Shown one piece after another: positions 1 to 9,093 of a stretch of 64,000 nt of DNA. The DNA lies in NCBI RefSeq assembly GCF_024347375.1, contig NZ_AP025470.1:1550001-1614000 (forward strand). Reading direction: 5' to 3'. The position numbers and the translations under genes were made by a program. Origin of the DNA: Vibrio coralliirubri. GTDB taxonomy: Bacteria > Pseudomonadota > Gammaproteobacteria > Enterobacterales > Vibrionaceae. The notes under the pieces are model-generated. The model saw only the letters and a program-made list of their open reading frames with translations. It was not told the origin of the DNA and ran no database searches. Every line of letters begins with the position of its first letter. Within the stretch, counting starts at the first letter, position 1.

Positions 1-75
1 CAACCGCAGCTCACGTTCGTAGCTATTTTGGCGCTTGCTCGTTTGAGCCTGATAATAAAAGACACTTTTTGCCAA
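1..75 (-). CDS. IS3 OrfB transposase, 5' fragment at window edge
   Basis: This is the start of the catalytic OrfB, which continues beyond base 1. From the ATG at 75 it reads MAKSVFYYQAQTSKRQ, the same as OrfB of the complete copy at 34572-35357. The OrfB frame stays open upstream into orfA in the -1 frame, so the working transposase is probably an OrfAB fusion made by frameshifting at the A8 run (157-164). Confidence 0.85.
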   Translation of the reverse strand, partial: MAKSVFYYQAQTSKRQNSYERELRL

Positions 76-128
76 CTGTAGAGTGTGCAGTAAGTGCTTT
101 AATGGGTACTTGCCTTTAAGAGTTAGAG

Positions 129-638
129 CTATGACCGCTTTTTCTTTGTTCGACGGTTTTTTTTCTGCTCCAACTCTTCCAACTTTTTTAGAACGGCATT
201 CTCGGTTCGTAAGTAGACCAACTCCTCTTTTAGCTCCTCAAGTGTCATTTCATTATCAGGCTTAGTGGTACGTTGAGGTTGCTGTTTCATTGAGGGTCTT
301 CCTTTCTGGCGCATTTCGAGCCCCTTGATACCGAGCTCATTAAATCGTTTAAGCCAGACAGAGAGTATTCCAGGGGATGAGAGGTTTAATACAGCGCTAG
401 TGTGCGTGAGAGACCATTCATTCGTCCACATTAAATTCAATGCTTTTCGTTTTGTTTGAGCAGTCGCGGCATGATTAGTTGGTAAAAATGAATCAGTACC
501 ATGGATGGCAAAGACTTGAGCCCAATACCGTATCTGCCTTGAAGAAATTGAATATTGTTTTGCTAAGTAGAGAGATGACGTGCCATCTAAGTATTGCTTA
601 GCAATGATACATTTTAGCTCTCGGCTATATTTGGACAT
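129..638 (-). CDS. IS3 OrfA, helix-turn-helix protein
   Basis: This 169-residue protein is the DNA-binding partner of the IS3 transposase. Its N-terminal half is helix-turn-helix (residues 5-60, with YLAKQYSISSRQIRYW) followed by a second HTH-like segment. The C-terminus is a leucine-heptad and lysine-rich stretch (LEELKEELVYLRTENAVLKK) that resembles the OrfA leucine zipper. On the coding strand A_AAA_AAC occurs near the 3' end, a classical -1 slippery heptamer that would join it to OrfB. The protein is identical to the one at 35411-35920. Confidence 0.92.
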   Translation of the reverse strand: MSKYSRELKCIIAKQYLDGTSSLYLAKQYSISSRQIRYWAQVFAIHGTDSFLPTNHAATAQTKRKALNLMWTNEWSLTHTSAVLNLSSPGILSVWLKRFNELGIKGLEMRQKGRPSMKQQPQRTTKPDNEMTLEELKEELVYLRTENAVLKKLEELEQKKNRRTKKKRS

Positions 639-756
639 AAAAAGACCCCCAATAATTGGTGTCCAACTATTGGGGGTCAGTTCATTAAGCTGGCTTTTGT
701 TTAGGTCTTAGAAAATTAGGACAGTAATTATCTTAGATTATTCATGTAGCTATCGA

Positions 757-1482
757 TTAGAAGCTGTAAGTTAGACCAACACGGCTACGCAGTTCACGAG
801 TCGCTTTAGTTGATGAAGTGCTCACATCACCAAACTCTACGTATGGTGCCCACTGACCCATGATATGGCGAATACTTGCGTTCAACTCGTAGTTGGTATC
901 GTCGTTGTCGTAGATGTCATATCCATCCGCTTTGTAGTAGTTACCTTCTAGACCAAAGCGCCAGTTTTCCATTGAGTAGTTAACGTTTGCCGTTAGACGG
1001 TGACGACGTTGGTTTTCAATGTTTTTCTCAACACCGACAATGTCACCATTACCGTCGAGTTCGTACTCAGTTGTGCTAGTGTTCTGTCTCATATCGTAAC
1101 GGTAACGAGCACTTAGGCTTAGGCCATCAACGCTATCCACTTTGTATGTTGCACGAACTTGAGGCTTGTATGTAACGCCAGATTCACGACCTTCAATTGG
1201 CATACCGTAAGTCATGGTCCAGTTATCGTTAAGTACGTGACGGTAATTTAGACCAAGCTCCCAACCATTGTTCTTCAGATCTTCCATGAATTTACCGTCT
1301 TCTCCCTTGAATTTCGCTTCGATATCTACAAGGAAGTTGCCAATGCTATCGCCAAGTTTTACACGAGTAGCGTGTTGATCTGTATGACTCTTGTATTCGT
1401 GTCTCATATCGAAAGACGCAGCAGATACAGAGCCAGCAGCGAGTACAGATGCCACAGCAATCACGATTTTAGTTTTATTCAT
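757..1482 (-). CDS. KdgM-family oligosaccharide outer-membrane porin
   Basis: This 241-residue protein is a predicted outer-membrane beta-barrel of the KdgM type, a family of porins for acidic oligosaccharides such as oligogalacturonates and, in marine vibrios, oligoalginates. I start it at the ATG at 1482 (MNKTKIVIAV), because a clean signal peptide follows and is cleaved near SVSA/ASF; the upstream in-frame extension MACNYGQYSTY lacks signal character. Alternating polar and aromatic strands fill the mature protein, which ends in Phe (GLTYSF) as barrel proteins do for BAM recognition. It stands alone, 73 bp from an IS end, but shares the neighbourhood with an alginate lyase and symporter, which suggests alginate-oligomer uptake. 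The substrate is inferred. Confidence 0.82.
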   Translation of the reverse strand: MNKTKIVIAVASVLAAGSVSAASFDMRHEYKSHTDQHATRVKLGDSIGNFLVDIEAKFKGEDGKFMEDLKNNGWELGLNYRHVLNDNWTMTYGMPIEGRESGVTYKPQVRATYKVDSVDGLSLSARYRYDMRQNTSTTEYELDGNGDIVGVEKNIENQRRHRLTANVNYSMENWRFGLEGNYYKADGYDIYDNDDTNYELNASIRHIMGQWAPYVEFGDVSTSSTKATRELRSRVGLTYSF

Positions 1483-1879
1483 GGTATTAGTTCCATATTT
1501 ATAGGTTGAGTATTGGCCATAATTACAAGCCAAATAGAGTAGTTCTTGTCTTCAATGCATTTTGTTTTTGAAATTATTTCTTGGTTATTTCAAATTTGTT
1601 TTGCATTTAAATAATACAAATATGCTAACGATTTGAAGGCGTATGATCTGTGAATTGGATCGTGTTGTAGGGATAAAACCACTATTTACAAAGGGTTACA
1701 AAGTCAATGTGCGTAGTTAAGTTTATGATTTTTAGTGGTTTATTCGTCTTTTGATAATGATTTTTAAGGGTTTTGTTCGTCAATAAATGTGCGCTACAGC
1801 AAAAAATTGAACCTTTAGATATCATTTTTATTTGTAATACATTATTATTTACTAACTTTCTGTAGCAACACATAACTTT

Positions 1880-2272
1880 GCTGTGTAGATTGCATTAACT
1901 GACGGTGTGAAGCCGAATAAGTAAGAGTGGTCTTGAAGCGAAATGGATTAAATCCACCGCTTTAAGAACATGAGGCATTTACTTGAGGTGATTTAAAGCT
2001 CAATCAGAGAAGGTTTGAAATGTAGTAGGCAAGGCAGTGACATAGCCTGCTATATGAGTACGAACTTGATAGGAATGAACAGGGTTCGAATAGTTACCCG
2101 TTGTTCTCATCAGCGACAAAGAAGAAATCGTTGAAGTGCTTGCGAAAGCATTTTGATTATTGCTCCCAACTATTCTAATTATAACTTCTGCTTTCGTTTA
2201 GAAAGGTAGGAGATGGTAGTCGAAGATCTGCCCTTGCGCTCATGTTGATACAGGCAACATGAGCGTTTTTTT
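1880..2272 (+). ncRNA. Candidate small RNA ending at an orphan terminator
   Basis: This is a speculative call. A perfect intrinsic terminator on the plus strand has no coding sequence upstream, while both neighbouring genes run on the minus strand. The stretch contains short hairpins, for example TGGAT-TAA-ATCCA around 1943-1955. I could not recognise CsrB, RyhB, Spot 42, 6S, tmRNA or RNase P RNA. The 5' end is a guess. Confidence 0.22.
2237..2272 (+). terminator. Intrinsic terminator with no upstream gene
   Basis: The 11-bp arms CGCTCATGTTG and CAACATGAGCG enclose a 7-nt loop and are followed by seven T residues. The T-run is on the plus-strand side only, so it does not serve the minus-strand chemoreceptor gene that ends at 2335. 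Confidence 0.85.
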
Positions 2273-2334
2273 ATCTGAAATTTGAGTAGAGAGTAGTTTG
2301 AGGCTTAATAAGCGTGTAAACCACGGCTTAATAG

Positions 2335-3888
2335 CTAGGCTTTTAGGTTGATGACAGCACGTTCAAGTGAGTCTGTTTGCTCTACGACTGAAGTTGCAGA
2401 AACTGCGTTTTTTGAAGCACTTTTCACATTGGTCATTGTAAGCTGTTTGATGGCGTCTACGTTTTCGATGATCTCTGATGTGACCTCACTTTGCTCCTTC
2501 ATGGCATTGGAAACCTCTAAACTGTTATTTAGAATGGTTTCCATATCTGCGATAACCGATGTGATTCTAGAATGTGCCTTCTCACAAGAGTCGACACTGG
2601 TATTCCCTTTCTCACAACAATTTTGAATCGTGTTAACCACCATTTGGGTTTGGTCTTGGACCCCTTGAATAATGGTTGAGATCTCTTCGGTTGAAAGTTG
2701 TGTTCTGCCTGCCAAGGTTCTTACCTCATCCGCGACGACCGCAAAACCACGACCTTGTTCTCCAGCGCGCGCTGCTTCAATGGCGGCATTCAAAGCGAGT
2801 AGGTTGGTTTGTTCAGCAATGTCTTTAATCACCTCTAGCACGGTATTGATCTTCTCGGAATGAACAGAAAGACGATTCACTTCTTCACTTGCGCTCACCA
2901 GATCGGTTGAAAGAGTATTGATTGTGTCTCTGGTGAAGGCTACGTCGTTCAGGCCATCATTCGCGGTGGCGAAACTGGTTTGTGCATTTGATGATGCGTT
3001 TTCACTATTGGTAGCCACATTTTGGATATTGCTGCCCATCTGGTTTATCGCGGTCGCAATATTCTCTGTTTGTTGTTGCTGCTTATTCAACGCGCCTTCC
3101 ACTTCGATACCGTCGTGTTGCAACTGGTTAGAAATGTTGCCCAGTTCCTGAATCGACCCCTGCACTTGACCAACAAGTTGGCGAATGTCTTTTAGTACGG
3201 TGTTAAACGACTTGGCAATCTCAGCAATTTCATCTGAGCCGCTGTCTTCCGCTGTGACGGTAAAGTCACGTTGTTGGGAGACGAGCAACATAGTTGCGTT
3301 TAATGAGGCTATCTTCTTTGCGACACGCGATGAGATCCCAAAAGATAAGGCCATCAGTAATACCGTGACGGCAATGACTGAGCTCACAATAAACGTGGTA
3401 ATGGTTTGTTGAATCGATTCGACCTGTTGTTCTAAACGGACTTCAACGCCAGTGAATATAGAGATGATATCTTCAAACAGCATTTTCATTTCTGACTTCA
3501 GTTCACTGACCTTTTCTGGGTTGCGGTCTATCGCATCGACCATCAAGGAAAAATCTTTGTTGTATTGCTTCACTTCTCGATTGAGCTTATCTAGCTCAGG
3601 CACCGCTATGTCTGACTCTTCAAGTAAAACAGAGAAGCTATTCATCAACTGTTGGAAGTGTGAATACTCTTTGGCGAATTCAGGCTTGAGGGTTTTGTCG
3701 TGACTGATCAGAAACTCTAGTTCTGTTCGATTCAGTTGAAGCATAGAAACTTCAAGCGACTTCACCTTGATCAGGGTTTTCTCTAGTTTGATCAACTTTA
3801 GATTGGCGATTTCAGTAAATGAAACGACAACCAATAAAGAGACAATGGATAAACAAGCAAGGCTAAAAAGGGAGGTTTTAATTTTCAT
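2335..3888 (-). CDS. Methyl-accepting chemotaxis protein
   Basis: This 517-residue inner-membrane chemoreceptor passes ligand signals to CheA/CheW. I chose the ATG at 3888 ([10 protein letters not shown]); the longer frame adds 37 residues without a membrane or signal pattern. TM1 is about residues 7-27, followed by a helical periplasmic sensor region to about 163. TM2 is about 163-186 and a HAMP segment follows. The cytoplasmic coiled-coil has the conserved hairpin tip around residues 354-395 ([20 protein letters not shown], then [18 protein letters not shown]). No C-terminal NWETF-like CheR tether is seen. The ligand is unknown. It lies between porin and alginate genes, but any link to alginate taxis is only positional. 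Confidence 0.92.
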   Translation of the reverse strand: MKIKTSLFSLACLSIVSLLVVVSFTEIANLKLIKLEKTLIKVKSLEVSMLQLNRTELEFLISHDKTLKPEFAKEYSHFQQLMNSFSVLLEESDIAVPELDKLNREVKQYNKDFSLMVDAIDRNPEKVSELKSEMKMLFEDIISIFTGVEVRLEQQVESIQQTITTFIVSSVIAVTVLLMALSFGISSRVAKKIASLNATMLLVSQQRDFTVTAEDSGSDEIAEIAKSFNTVLKDIRQLVGQVQGSIQELGNISNQLQHDGIEVEGALNKQQQQTENIATAINQMGSNIQNVATNSENASSNAQTSFATANDGLNDVAFTRDTINTLSTDLVSASEEVNRLSVHSEKINTVLEVIKDIAEQTNLLALNAAIEAARAGEQGRGFAVVADEVRTLAGRTQLSTEEISTIIQGVQDQTQMVVNTIQNCCEKGNTSVDSCEKAHSRITSVIADMETILNNSLEVSNAMKEQSEVTSEIIENVDAIKQLTMTNVKSASKNAVSATSVVEQTDSLERAVINLKA

Positions 3889-4322
3889 AGGCGGGCACCA
3901 AAGCAAAACAATATGACTCAACAACGTATTTTGGAATCTCGTTTCTCTTATTTGCGTGATAAGTCGCTTACGAGCGGATAACTGAGATCTGACTCGCAAC
4001 GGAAACGTTTGCTTACAGTATTTTATGGATAGGTTATGCGCAAGTTAAATATTTATTATTTTCAATGACTATTGATGATTGTTTTATCACTAGATGGGGT
4101 GCTGTAAATAACAGTGAAAGGAGAAAGGTAAAGTTGGAAGAAAGTGATGGGGTAGTGGTCGTGAAAAGAGCAAGTCAAAAAGCCACGAACAATCACGCTT
4201 AGTCGCATGAATGTTCGTTTCTCTTCTTTTTTCTTGTCGCTTAGTTGAAGACGTGTAGCTGCAGACTTTAGCAGCAGGCGTTTAACTATATCAAAGAGCT
4301 CTGTGAGAGCTGTTTTTGATGC
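3889..4322. other. Intergenic region, promoter side of the chemoreceptor
   Basis: No gene is seen. The part near 3889 must hold the chemoreceptor promoter. The part near 4290-4320 holds a hairpin that probably terminates the MORN-repeat gene. Nothing else stood out. Confidence 0.5.
4290..4320 (-). terminator. Probable terminator hairpin
   Basis: AGCTCT-GTG-AGAGCT has perfect 6-bp arms, extended by an outer ATCAAA/TTTGAT pairing, and lies just 3' of the minus-strand gene at 4323. The T-run is better on the plus strand (GTTTTTG) than on the minus (CTTTGAT), so the direction is uncertain. Confidence 0.5.
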
Positions 4323-4934
4323 TTAGCTTTCTGTAGGCATCCACACCTGTTTAGAGGTGACTTTGTGGTCTTTAAAGGTCAGTTCTTCAACCTTGTCACC
4401 GTTAGTATTCCAGCGAGTAAGTTTTCCGTTCGCGACTTCACCTTCATCAAACTTCGCTTGGCTGGCCTTATTGCCGTTCGGGTAGTAGTCCGTTACCAAT
4501 CCATCTTTTTGTCCGTCGCTGTATTCAGCTGTCAGGCTTTGTTCCCCATTGGGATACCAGCGAGAGGCGGTGCCTGATAGTTCATTGTCTTTATAATTGA
4601 GTTCTGCTTTTTTCTGTCCGTTTGGATACCAGGTTTCGGCTTTGCCTTGCAGTTCACCTTTTACGTAATTCACTTTAGAAGCGACTTGGCCATTCGGATA
4701 CCAGTTAGTTTCTAACCCAAGTTCTAGGCCATCGGCAAACTGAGCTTGGGTCGCGACTTGGCCGTTATCGAACTTCTCTTCAAATTGACCAGTGAAGGGT
4801 TTTGAATGGTTTACTTGGTAAGCCACGCCTTTACGCATCTGTAAGTAGTCAACAGCATCTTCACGTGGTGTTGCTGCATAGCTCATAGAAGATACCGTAC
4901 TAAGAGCAATTAAGATTGGAACGTATTTCTTCAT
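4323..4934 (-). CDS. Exported MORN-type repeat protein (YwqK-like)
   Basis: This 203-residue protein has a signal peptide ending near SMSYA/ATPRE. Six or so repeats of about 23 residues follow, each with a WYPNGQ-like core (WYPNGQVASKVNYVKGEL, WYPNGQKKAELNY, WYPNGEQSLTAEY, YYPNGNKASQAKF, WNTNGDKVEELTF). This is the MORN-variant repeat often annotated 'YwqK family antitoxin'; in a secreted protein that name is unlikely to reflect function. It has its own leader and a hairpin after the stop, so it is probably monocistronic. The role is unknown; a periplasmic or surface binding scaffold is plausible. Confidence 0.75.
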   Translation of the reverse strand: MKKYVPILIALSTVSSMSYAATPREDAVDYLQMRKGVAYQVNHSKPFTGQFEEKFDNGQVATQAQFADGLELGLETNWYPNGQVASKVNYVKGELQGKAETWYPNGQKKAELNYKDNELSGTASRWYPNGEQSLTAEYSDGQKDGLVTDYYPNGNKASQAKFDEGEVANGKLTRWNTNGDKVEELTFKDHKVTSKQVWMPTES

Positions 4935-5086
4935 AATGACACCTTTTTATTGGACGGGGAAAGTGTAACGGGTGTGTTAAAAGCATTTCACTTCCGTGTA
5001 TCCCTGTCAGTATCTAATAGTGGTTTTCAAGTTTTCATTATTGGCTGCCTAATATAGGGAACTTTTAAAAGCAAATTTTCAATCCT

Positions 5087-5101
5087 ATTTGTACTACAAA
5101 T
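5087..5101. promoter_or_regulatory. Palindromic operator candidate, distal copy
   Basis: ATTTGTACTACAAAT is a perfect 7+1+7 palindrome. Its form (TTGTAnTACAA) is like operators of FadR-type GntR regulators, a family that controls alginate and uronate genes in gammaproteobacteria. The regulator itself is not in this window. Confidence 0.5.
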
Positions 5102-5370
5102 GTGTTGGTTTGATTCATGTTTATAAATTATATCTAACGATATTTTTGCTGATCTTCTTTGAGCTTTGATCGTGACGAATAATAGTTTCTAACGCTGACT
5201 CTTCGACTTTTAGAGACTTGGTTCATGTTTTTCGGGGGTTTGATCGAAATTTGGTGCGGATAACTGCACTGACTTGATGAATTGCGCTCCTAGGTGGTGC
5301 AACTTTGAACTCGATCACTTGTATGATTAATTGACTGTCAGACTGTAAGATCACTGTCACGCATTTAGAT

Positions 5371-5385
5371 TATTGTAGTACAAAT
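5371..5385. promoter_or_regulatory. Palindromic operator candidate, proximal copy
   Basis: TTGTAGTACAA, followed by ATGTGTT, matches the distal copy at 17 of 20 aligned bases and lies about 60 bp before the symporter start, where a repressor could cover the promoter. Two copies 284 bp apart could allow looping. Confidence 0.55.
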
Positions 5386-5443
5386 GTGTTTGCCATCTAT
5401 CTATAGTGACCTCAACAAAAAAACATAAATAAAAGGTCTAACG

Positions 5444-7216
5444 ATGGAACTCAATACCCTGATAGTTGGCATCTACTTCCTATTCTTAATTGCGATAGGG
5501 TGGATGTTCCGAACGTTTACAAGTACGACAAGTGATTACTTCCGTGGGGGAGGTAATATGCTGTGGTGGATGGTAGGTGCAACCGCATTTATGACCCAGT
5601 TCAGTGCTTGGACATTTACTGGTGCAGCAGGTAAAGCCTTTACCGATGGTTTTGCCGTCGCGATTATCTTCATCGCGAACGCATTCGGTTACCTAATGAA
5701 CTACCTTTACTTCGCTCCGAAGTTCCGCCAACTGCGCGTTGTGACGGTAATTGAAGCGATTCGTATGCGTTTTGGTAAGGTGAATGAGCAAGTATTTACT
5801 TGGTCTGGCATGCCAAACAGCGTTATCTCTGCTGGTATCTGGTTGAACGGCCTTGCGATCATCGCATCAGGTATCTTCGGCTTTGATATGACAACGACGA
5901 TTGTCCTAACGGGTCTGGTTGTACTGGTGATGTCAGTAACGGGCGGCTCTTGGGCGGTAATCGCATCTGACTTTATGCAGATGGTTATCATCATGGCGGT
6001 AACGGTTACGTGTGCTGTGGTTGCTATTTACCACGGTGGCGGCGTTACGCAGATCGTTAACGACTTCCCAACAGATTCATTCATTACGGGTGACAATCTT
6101 AACTACATGAGCATCTTCAGCATCTGGGCTGTGTTCATCTTCTTAAAGCAGTTCAGCATTACCAACAACATGCTTAACTCTTACCGTTACCTTGCTGCGA
6201 AAGATTCAAACAACGCACGTAAAGCAGCACTGCTTGCTTGTGTACTAATGACGCTTGGTCCAATCATCTGGTTCATGCCTTCTTGGTTCATGGCTGGTCA
6301 AGGTGTTGATTTAGCAGCAGCTTACCCAGAAGCTGGCAGCAAAGCCGCTGACTTCGCTTACCTTTACTTTGTTCAAGAATACATGCCTGCAGGTATGGTT
6401 GGTCTTCTGATTGCCGCTATGTTTGCTGCGACTATGTCTTCAATGGATTCAGGTCTAAACCGTAACTCAGGTATCTTCGTTAAGAACTTCTACGAGCCGA
6501 TTCTTCGCCCTAAAGCGACAGAGAAAGAGCTAATGGTTGTTTCTAAGCTAACGTCTACTTTCTTCGGCATCGCGATCATCTTGGTTGCTCTGTTCATCAA
6601 CTCTCTTAAAGGTCTGAGCCTTTTCGACACCATGATGTACGTGGGCGCATTGATCGGCTTCCCAATGACAATTCCAGCATTCTGTGGCTTCTTCATCCGT
6701 AAAACACCGGATTGGGCAGGTTGGGGTACGCTAGTTGTAGGTGGTGTAGTTTCTTACTTCGTTGGTTTCGTTATCACTGCTGACATGATCCAAAACTGGT
6801 TCGGTCTAAATGAACTAACTGGCCGTGAGTGGGCTGACCTGAAAGTGGCTATCGGCCTTATCGGTCACATCATATTTACTGCTGGCTTCTTTGTTCTTTC
6901 AACACTGTTCTACAAGCCTCTTGCTGAGCACCGTGAGAAAGACGTAGACAAGTTCTTCAACAACCTAGCGACACCACTAGTTGCTGAAAGTAATGAACAG
7001 AAGAAACTGGATAACAAGCAACGTCGTATGTTGGGTTCACTTATCGCGGTAGCGGGTGTGGGCGTAATGACTATGTTCGTACTGCCAAACCCAATGTGGG
7101 GACGCATGGTATTCGTTCTGTGTGGCTTGATTGTGTTCTCTGTTGGTCTGTTACTTGTTAAAGCAGTCGATGACAAAGTCGAGCAACAAGACGAAGTAAC
7201 TCCAGCCGAAGGCTAA
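5444..7216 (+). CDS. Sodium:solute symporter (probable oligoalginate/uronate uptake)
   Basis: This 590-residue inner-membrane transporter belongs to the SSS family, with about 14 hydrophobic segments beginning at residues 4-20. The family couples sodium entry to uptake of sugars, acids or vitamins. The downstream PL6 alginate lyase lies 85 bp away without a clear terminator between them, so the two are likely one operon. In alginate-using vibrios, SSS proteins of this kind (called Toa) import oligoalginate or unsaturated uronate; that assignment is by context. The start is supported by AAAGG 7 nt upstream. The two palindromes upstream suggest substrate-dependent repression. Confidence 0.85.
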   Translation: MELNTLIVGIYFLFLIAIGWMFRTFTSTTSDYFRGGGNMLWWMVGATAFMTQFSAWTFTGAAGKAFTDGFAVAIIFIANAFGYLMNYLYFAPKFRQLRVVTVIEAIRMRFGKVNEQVFTWSGMPNSVISAGIWLNGLAIIASGIFGFDMTTTIVLTGLVVLVMSVTGGSWAVIASDFMQMVIIMAVTVTCAVVAIYHGGGVTQIVNDFPTDSFITGDNLNYMSIFSIWAVFIFLKQFSITNNMLNSYRYLAAKDSNNARKAALLACVLMTLGPIIWFMPSWFMAGQGVDLAAAYPEAGSKAADFAYLYFVQEYMPAGMVGLLIAAMFAATMSSMDSGLNRNSGIFVKNFYEPILRPKATEKELMVVSKLTSTFFGIAIILVALFINSLKGLSLFDTMMYVGALIGFPMTIPAFCGFFIRKTPDWAGWGTLVVGGVVSYFVGFVITADMIQNWFGLNELTGREWADLKVAIGLIGHIIFTAGFFVLSTLFYKPLAEHREKDVDKFFNNLATPLVAESNEQKKLDNKQRRMLGSLIAVAGVGVMTMFVLPNPMWGRMVFVLCGLIVFSVGLLLVKAVDDKVEQQDEVTPAEG

Positions 7217-7301
7217 TTTAATACGCATCCTAAATAACATCACGGCCACCTAAATGGGTGGCCGTCATTTTTATAATCCAAACTTTAATGTGAGATGTAC
7301 G

Positions 7302-8918
7302 ATGAACAAAAAACTATTATCGGTAAGCATTATTAGCGCGTTCACACTCGCTTTTGCAACAGGCTGTACAACACAAGAAAAAACAGCACCCGTAGTCAGT
7401 GTCGCTGAACAAGCTACGCCTGCTGTTAGCGAAATCGACCGTAGTTACCTATTGAGCAGTGACCGCTTAACTGAGGTCGATGGCGACACTTTAGCCGTTG
7501 CTTCGGAAGATCAAGTGGCTGCGCTTAAAGCACAATTTGAAAACCTAAAAGATGGCGACGAAGTGGTGATCCCTGCCGGTAAATACGCGAACTTAGGTCA
7601 AGTGACTATTACGGCGAATGACATCACCATCAAAGCTGAGCAAGCAGGTTCTGTGTGGATCACTGGCTTGATCCAGTTCGAACTGAAAGGCGATGACATC
7701 ACGCTTGATGGCTTAGTATTTACTGAGGGCGGTCCTAACGAACGCTTTGGCGCAGTTCGTATGATGGGTAATGGCAATACGCTACAAAACTCAACATTCT
7801 ACTACTTCAACCACGATTACACGTACGAGCCAGACGAGCGTCGTTCTGAGTATCCAAAGTACCTATGGGTTTCTCTATGGGGTAAAGACGGCAAAGTCAT
7901 CAACAACCGTTTCGAAGGTAAGCAAAAACGCGGCACTTTGATTGGTGTACAAAAAGATGACACAGCTGACAACCACCTGATCGCAAATAACATCTTCATG
8001 GATCAAAAGCCTAACCAGTTCAACGAATTCGACATCAAAGAAGCGATTCGTTACAACGGCAACAGCTGGGAAGCGATCCGTATTGGTGATTCTAAATCTT
8101 CACAGTGGGATTCAAGTTCTAAGTTCGTGAACAACCTAATGATCGATATGGATGGTGAGCGTGAGCTTATCTCGATTAAGTCGGGCGACAACACGATCTC
8201 AGGCAACACGATCTTCCAAAGTGCAGCTCTTATTTCACTGCGCCACGGTAAAGGCAACACAGTTGAGAACAACATGATTCTGGGTAACGAGAAGCGTCTA
8301 ACGGGCGGCATTCGTATCTACGATGAAGATCATGTGATTCGCAATAACTACATTGCCAACACTCGTGGTCGTGATGGTGTGATTGAAGGCAACGCAGACC
8401 TACGTGGCGGCATTGTTATTAACACGGGCATCATCGACGTAGCGAATGGTGAGCAGCTAGATCAATCGGTGAAAGGCAAAGAGCTTAACAAGCAGTGGAC
8501 ACCGAAAAACATCACGATCGAGAACAACTCTCTCGTTGATACTGAGTGGGGCATTGTTTACGGCAACCAAAGCCACCGTGTAAGTCTGTTCAACAACGCA
8601 GAAGTGGAAGGCATTTATGCTGGTGTTGATGTGGCGTTTAAACACAACGTGGTTGATAACTCGCAGTCACCTGAGTTTGTCAGTGTACGTGCAACGCAAG
8701 ACTTCCCATTAGTTGGCGCAACCTACACAGACGAAACTTACGTAGGTCAAGTAACGGATTCTGAACTGATCGAAGGCTACTCGGTAGAATTACCAAAAGT
8801 CGTTGTAGAAAACGGCATTAACGCTTACCAAGGTGAAGGCGCAGACGTGTCTAAACTTGCGGTCGTGACGGCTGAAACAGCGGGTCCGGACTACGTACTT
8901 GAGAATACGACTAAGTAA
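7302..8918 (+). CDS. Alginate lyase, polysaccharide lyase family 6, lipoprotein
   Basis: This 538-residue protein starts at 7302 (MNKKLLSVSI). It has a lipoprotein signal with Cys in FATGC at about residue 22, so it should be membrane-anchored in the envelope. The rest has the repetitive N-rich turns of a right-handed parallel beta-helix (NNRFEGKQKRGTLIGVQ, GNTIFQSAALISLRHG). The PL6/chondroitinase-B catalytic pair is visible as Lys in ELISIKSGDN (about residue 293) and Arg in LISLRHGKGN (about 314). PL6 enzymes cleave alginate by beta-elimination; chondroitinase B is the related alternative but does not fit the locus. It probably works with the KdgM-type porin and the adjacent symporter on oligomers at or inside the outer membrane. 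Confidence 0.88.
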   Translation: MNKKLLSVSIISAFTLAFATGCTTQEKTAPVVSVAEQATPAVSEIDRSYLLSSDRLTEVDGDTLAVASEDQVAALKAQFENLKDGDEVVIPAGKYANLGQVTITANDITIKAEQAGSVWITGLIQFELKGDDITLDGLVFTEGGPNERFGAVRMMGNGNTLQNSTFYYFNHDYTYEPDERRSEYPKYLWVSLWGKDGKVINNRFEGKQKRGTLIGVQKDDTADNHLIANNIFMDQKPNQFNEFDIKEAIRYNGNSWEAIRIGDSKSSQWDSSSKFVNNLMIDMDGERELISIKSGDNTISGNTIFQSAALISLRHGKGNTVENNMILGNEKRLTGGIRIYDEDHVIRNNYIANTRGRDGVIEGNADLRGGIVINTGIIDVANGEQLDQSVKGKELNKQWTPKNITIENNSLVDTEWGIVYGNQSHRVSLFNNAEVEGIYAGVDVAFKHNVVDNSQSPEFVSVRATQDFPLVGATYTDETYVGQVTDSELIEGYSVELPKVVVENGINAYQGEGADVSKLAVVTAETAGPDYVLENTTK

Positions 8919-8927
8919 TTTATTAGT

Positions 8928-8969
8928 TAATGGCTAATGGCTAATGGCTAAAGATTAATGGCTTAATGG
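8928..8969 (+). repeat. Heptamer tandem repeat (TAATGGC)n
   Basis: Directly after the lyase stop codon there are three exact TAATGGC units, a diverged unit (TAAAGAT), another TAATGGC and a shifted TTAATGG. This is a short simple repeat in a non-coding spacer. Confidence 0.8.
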
Positions 8970-9018
8970 TTTGAGCTATCAAATCAACTCACGATAGTTG
9001 TCCTGACCATTTACACTT

Positions 9019-9054
9019 AAAAAGCCTCAACGGATAATGTCTGTTGAGGCTTTA
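9019..9054. terminator. Bidirectional terminator between lyase and msrA
   Basis: Arms AAAGCCTCAAC and GTTGAGGCTTT lie between two converging genes. A T-tail is short on either strand, but the position and the 11-bp stem support a shared terminator. Confidence 0.75.
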
Positions 9055-9093
9055 TCGATCTTAGGTCGTGACCATCTCAATCTTACGTCGTAA

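Larger units (their letters stand above)
1..684 (-). mobile_element. IS3-family (IS150-like) element, cut by window edge
   Basis: Bases 1-684 match 35283-35966 of the complete copy further on, without a difference that I could see. The element is read on the minus strand and ends at 684 with the terminal sequence TGAACTGACCCC. It carries all of orfA and the first codons of orfB; the rest lies outside the window. Because the left end is missing, its target duplication cannot be tested. The OrfA/OrfB pair with an A-rich slip site is typical of the IS150 subgroup of IS3. Confidence 0.93.
1483..2334. other. Long intergenic region with an orphan terminator
   Basis: No convincing coding sequence is present; the 63-codon frame at 1682-1873 is AT-rich and lacks a ribosome site. 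The segment holds the porin promoter region. It includes TTTGTAATACATT at 1831-1843, an 11-of-13 match to the palindromes upstream of the symporter. From about 1880 the sequence is less AT-rich and runs to a strong plus-strand intrinsic terminator at 2237-2272, so a non-coding RNA of up to about 390 nt is possible. Confidence 0.5.
4935..5443. other. Regulatory intergenic region of the alginate operon
   Basis: No gene is present. The region separates the divergent MORN-repeat gene and symporter gene and carries two near-identical palindromes (5087-5101 and 5371-5385), both followed by GTGTT. A ribosome site AAAGG lies 7 nt before the symporter ATG. Confidence 0.6.

Noticed and set aside
1682..1873. 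63-codon minus-strand frame in the long intergenic region
   Set aside because: AT-rich, no ribosome site, composition like the surrounding spacer.
1880..2272. CsrB-like RNA
   Set aside because: Only about three GGA words in 390 nt; CsrB-type RNAs have many in hairpin loops.
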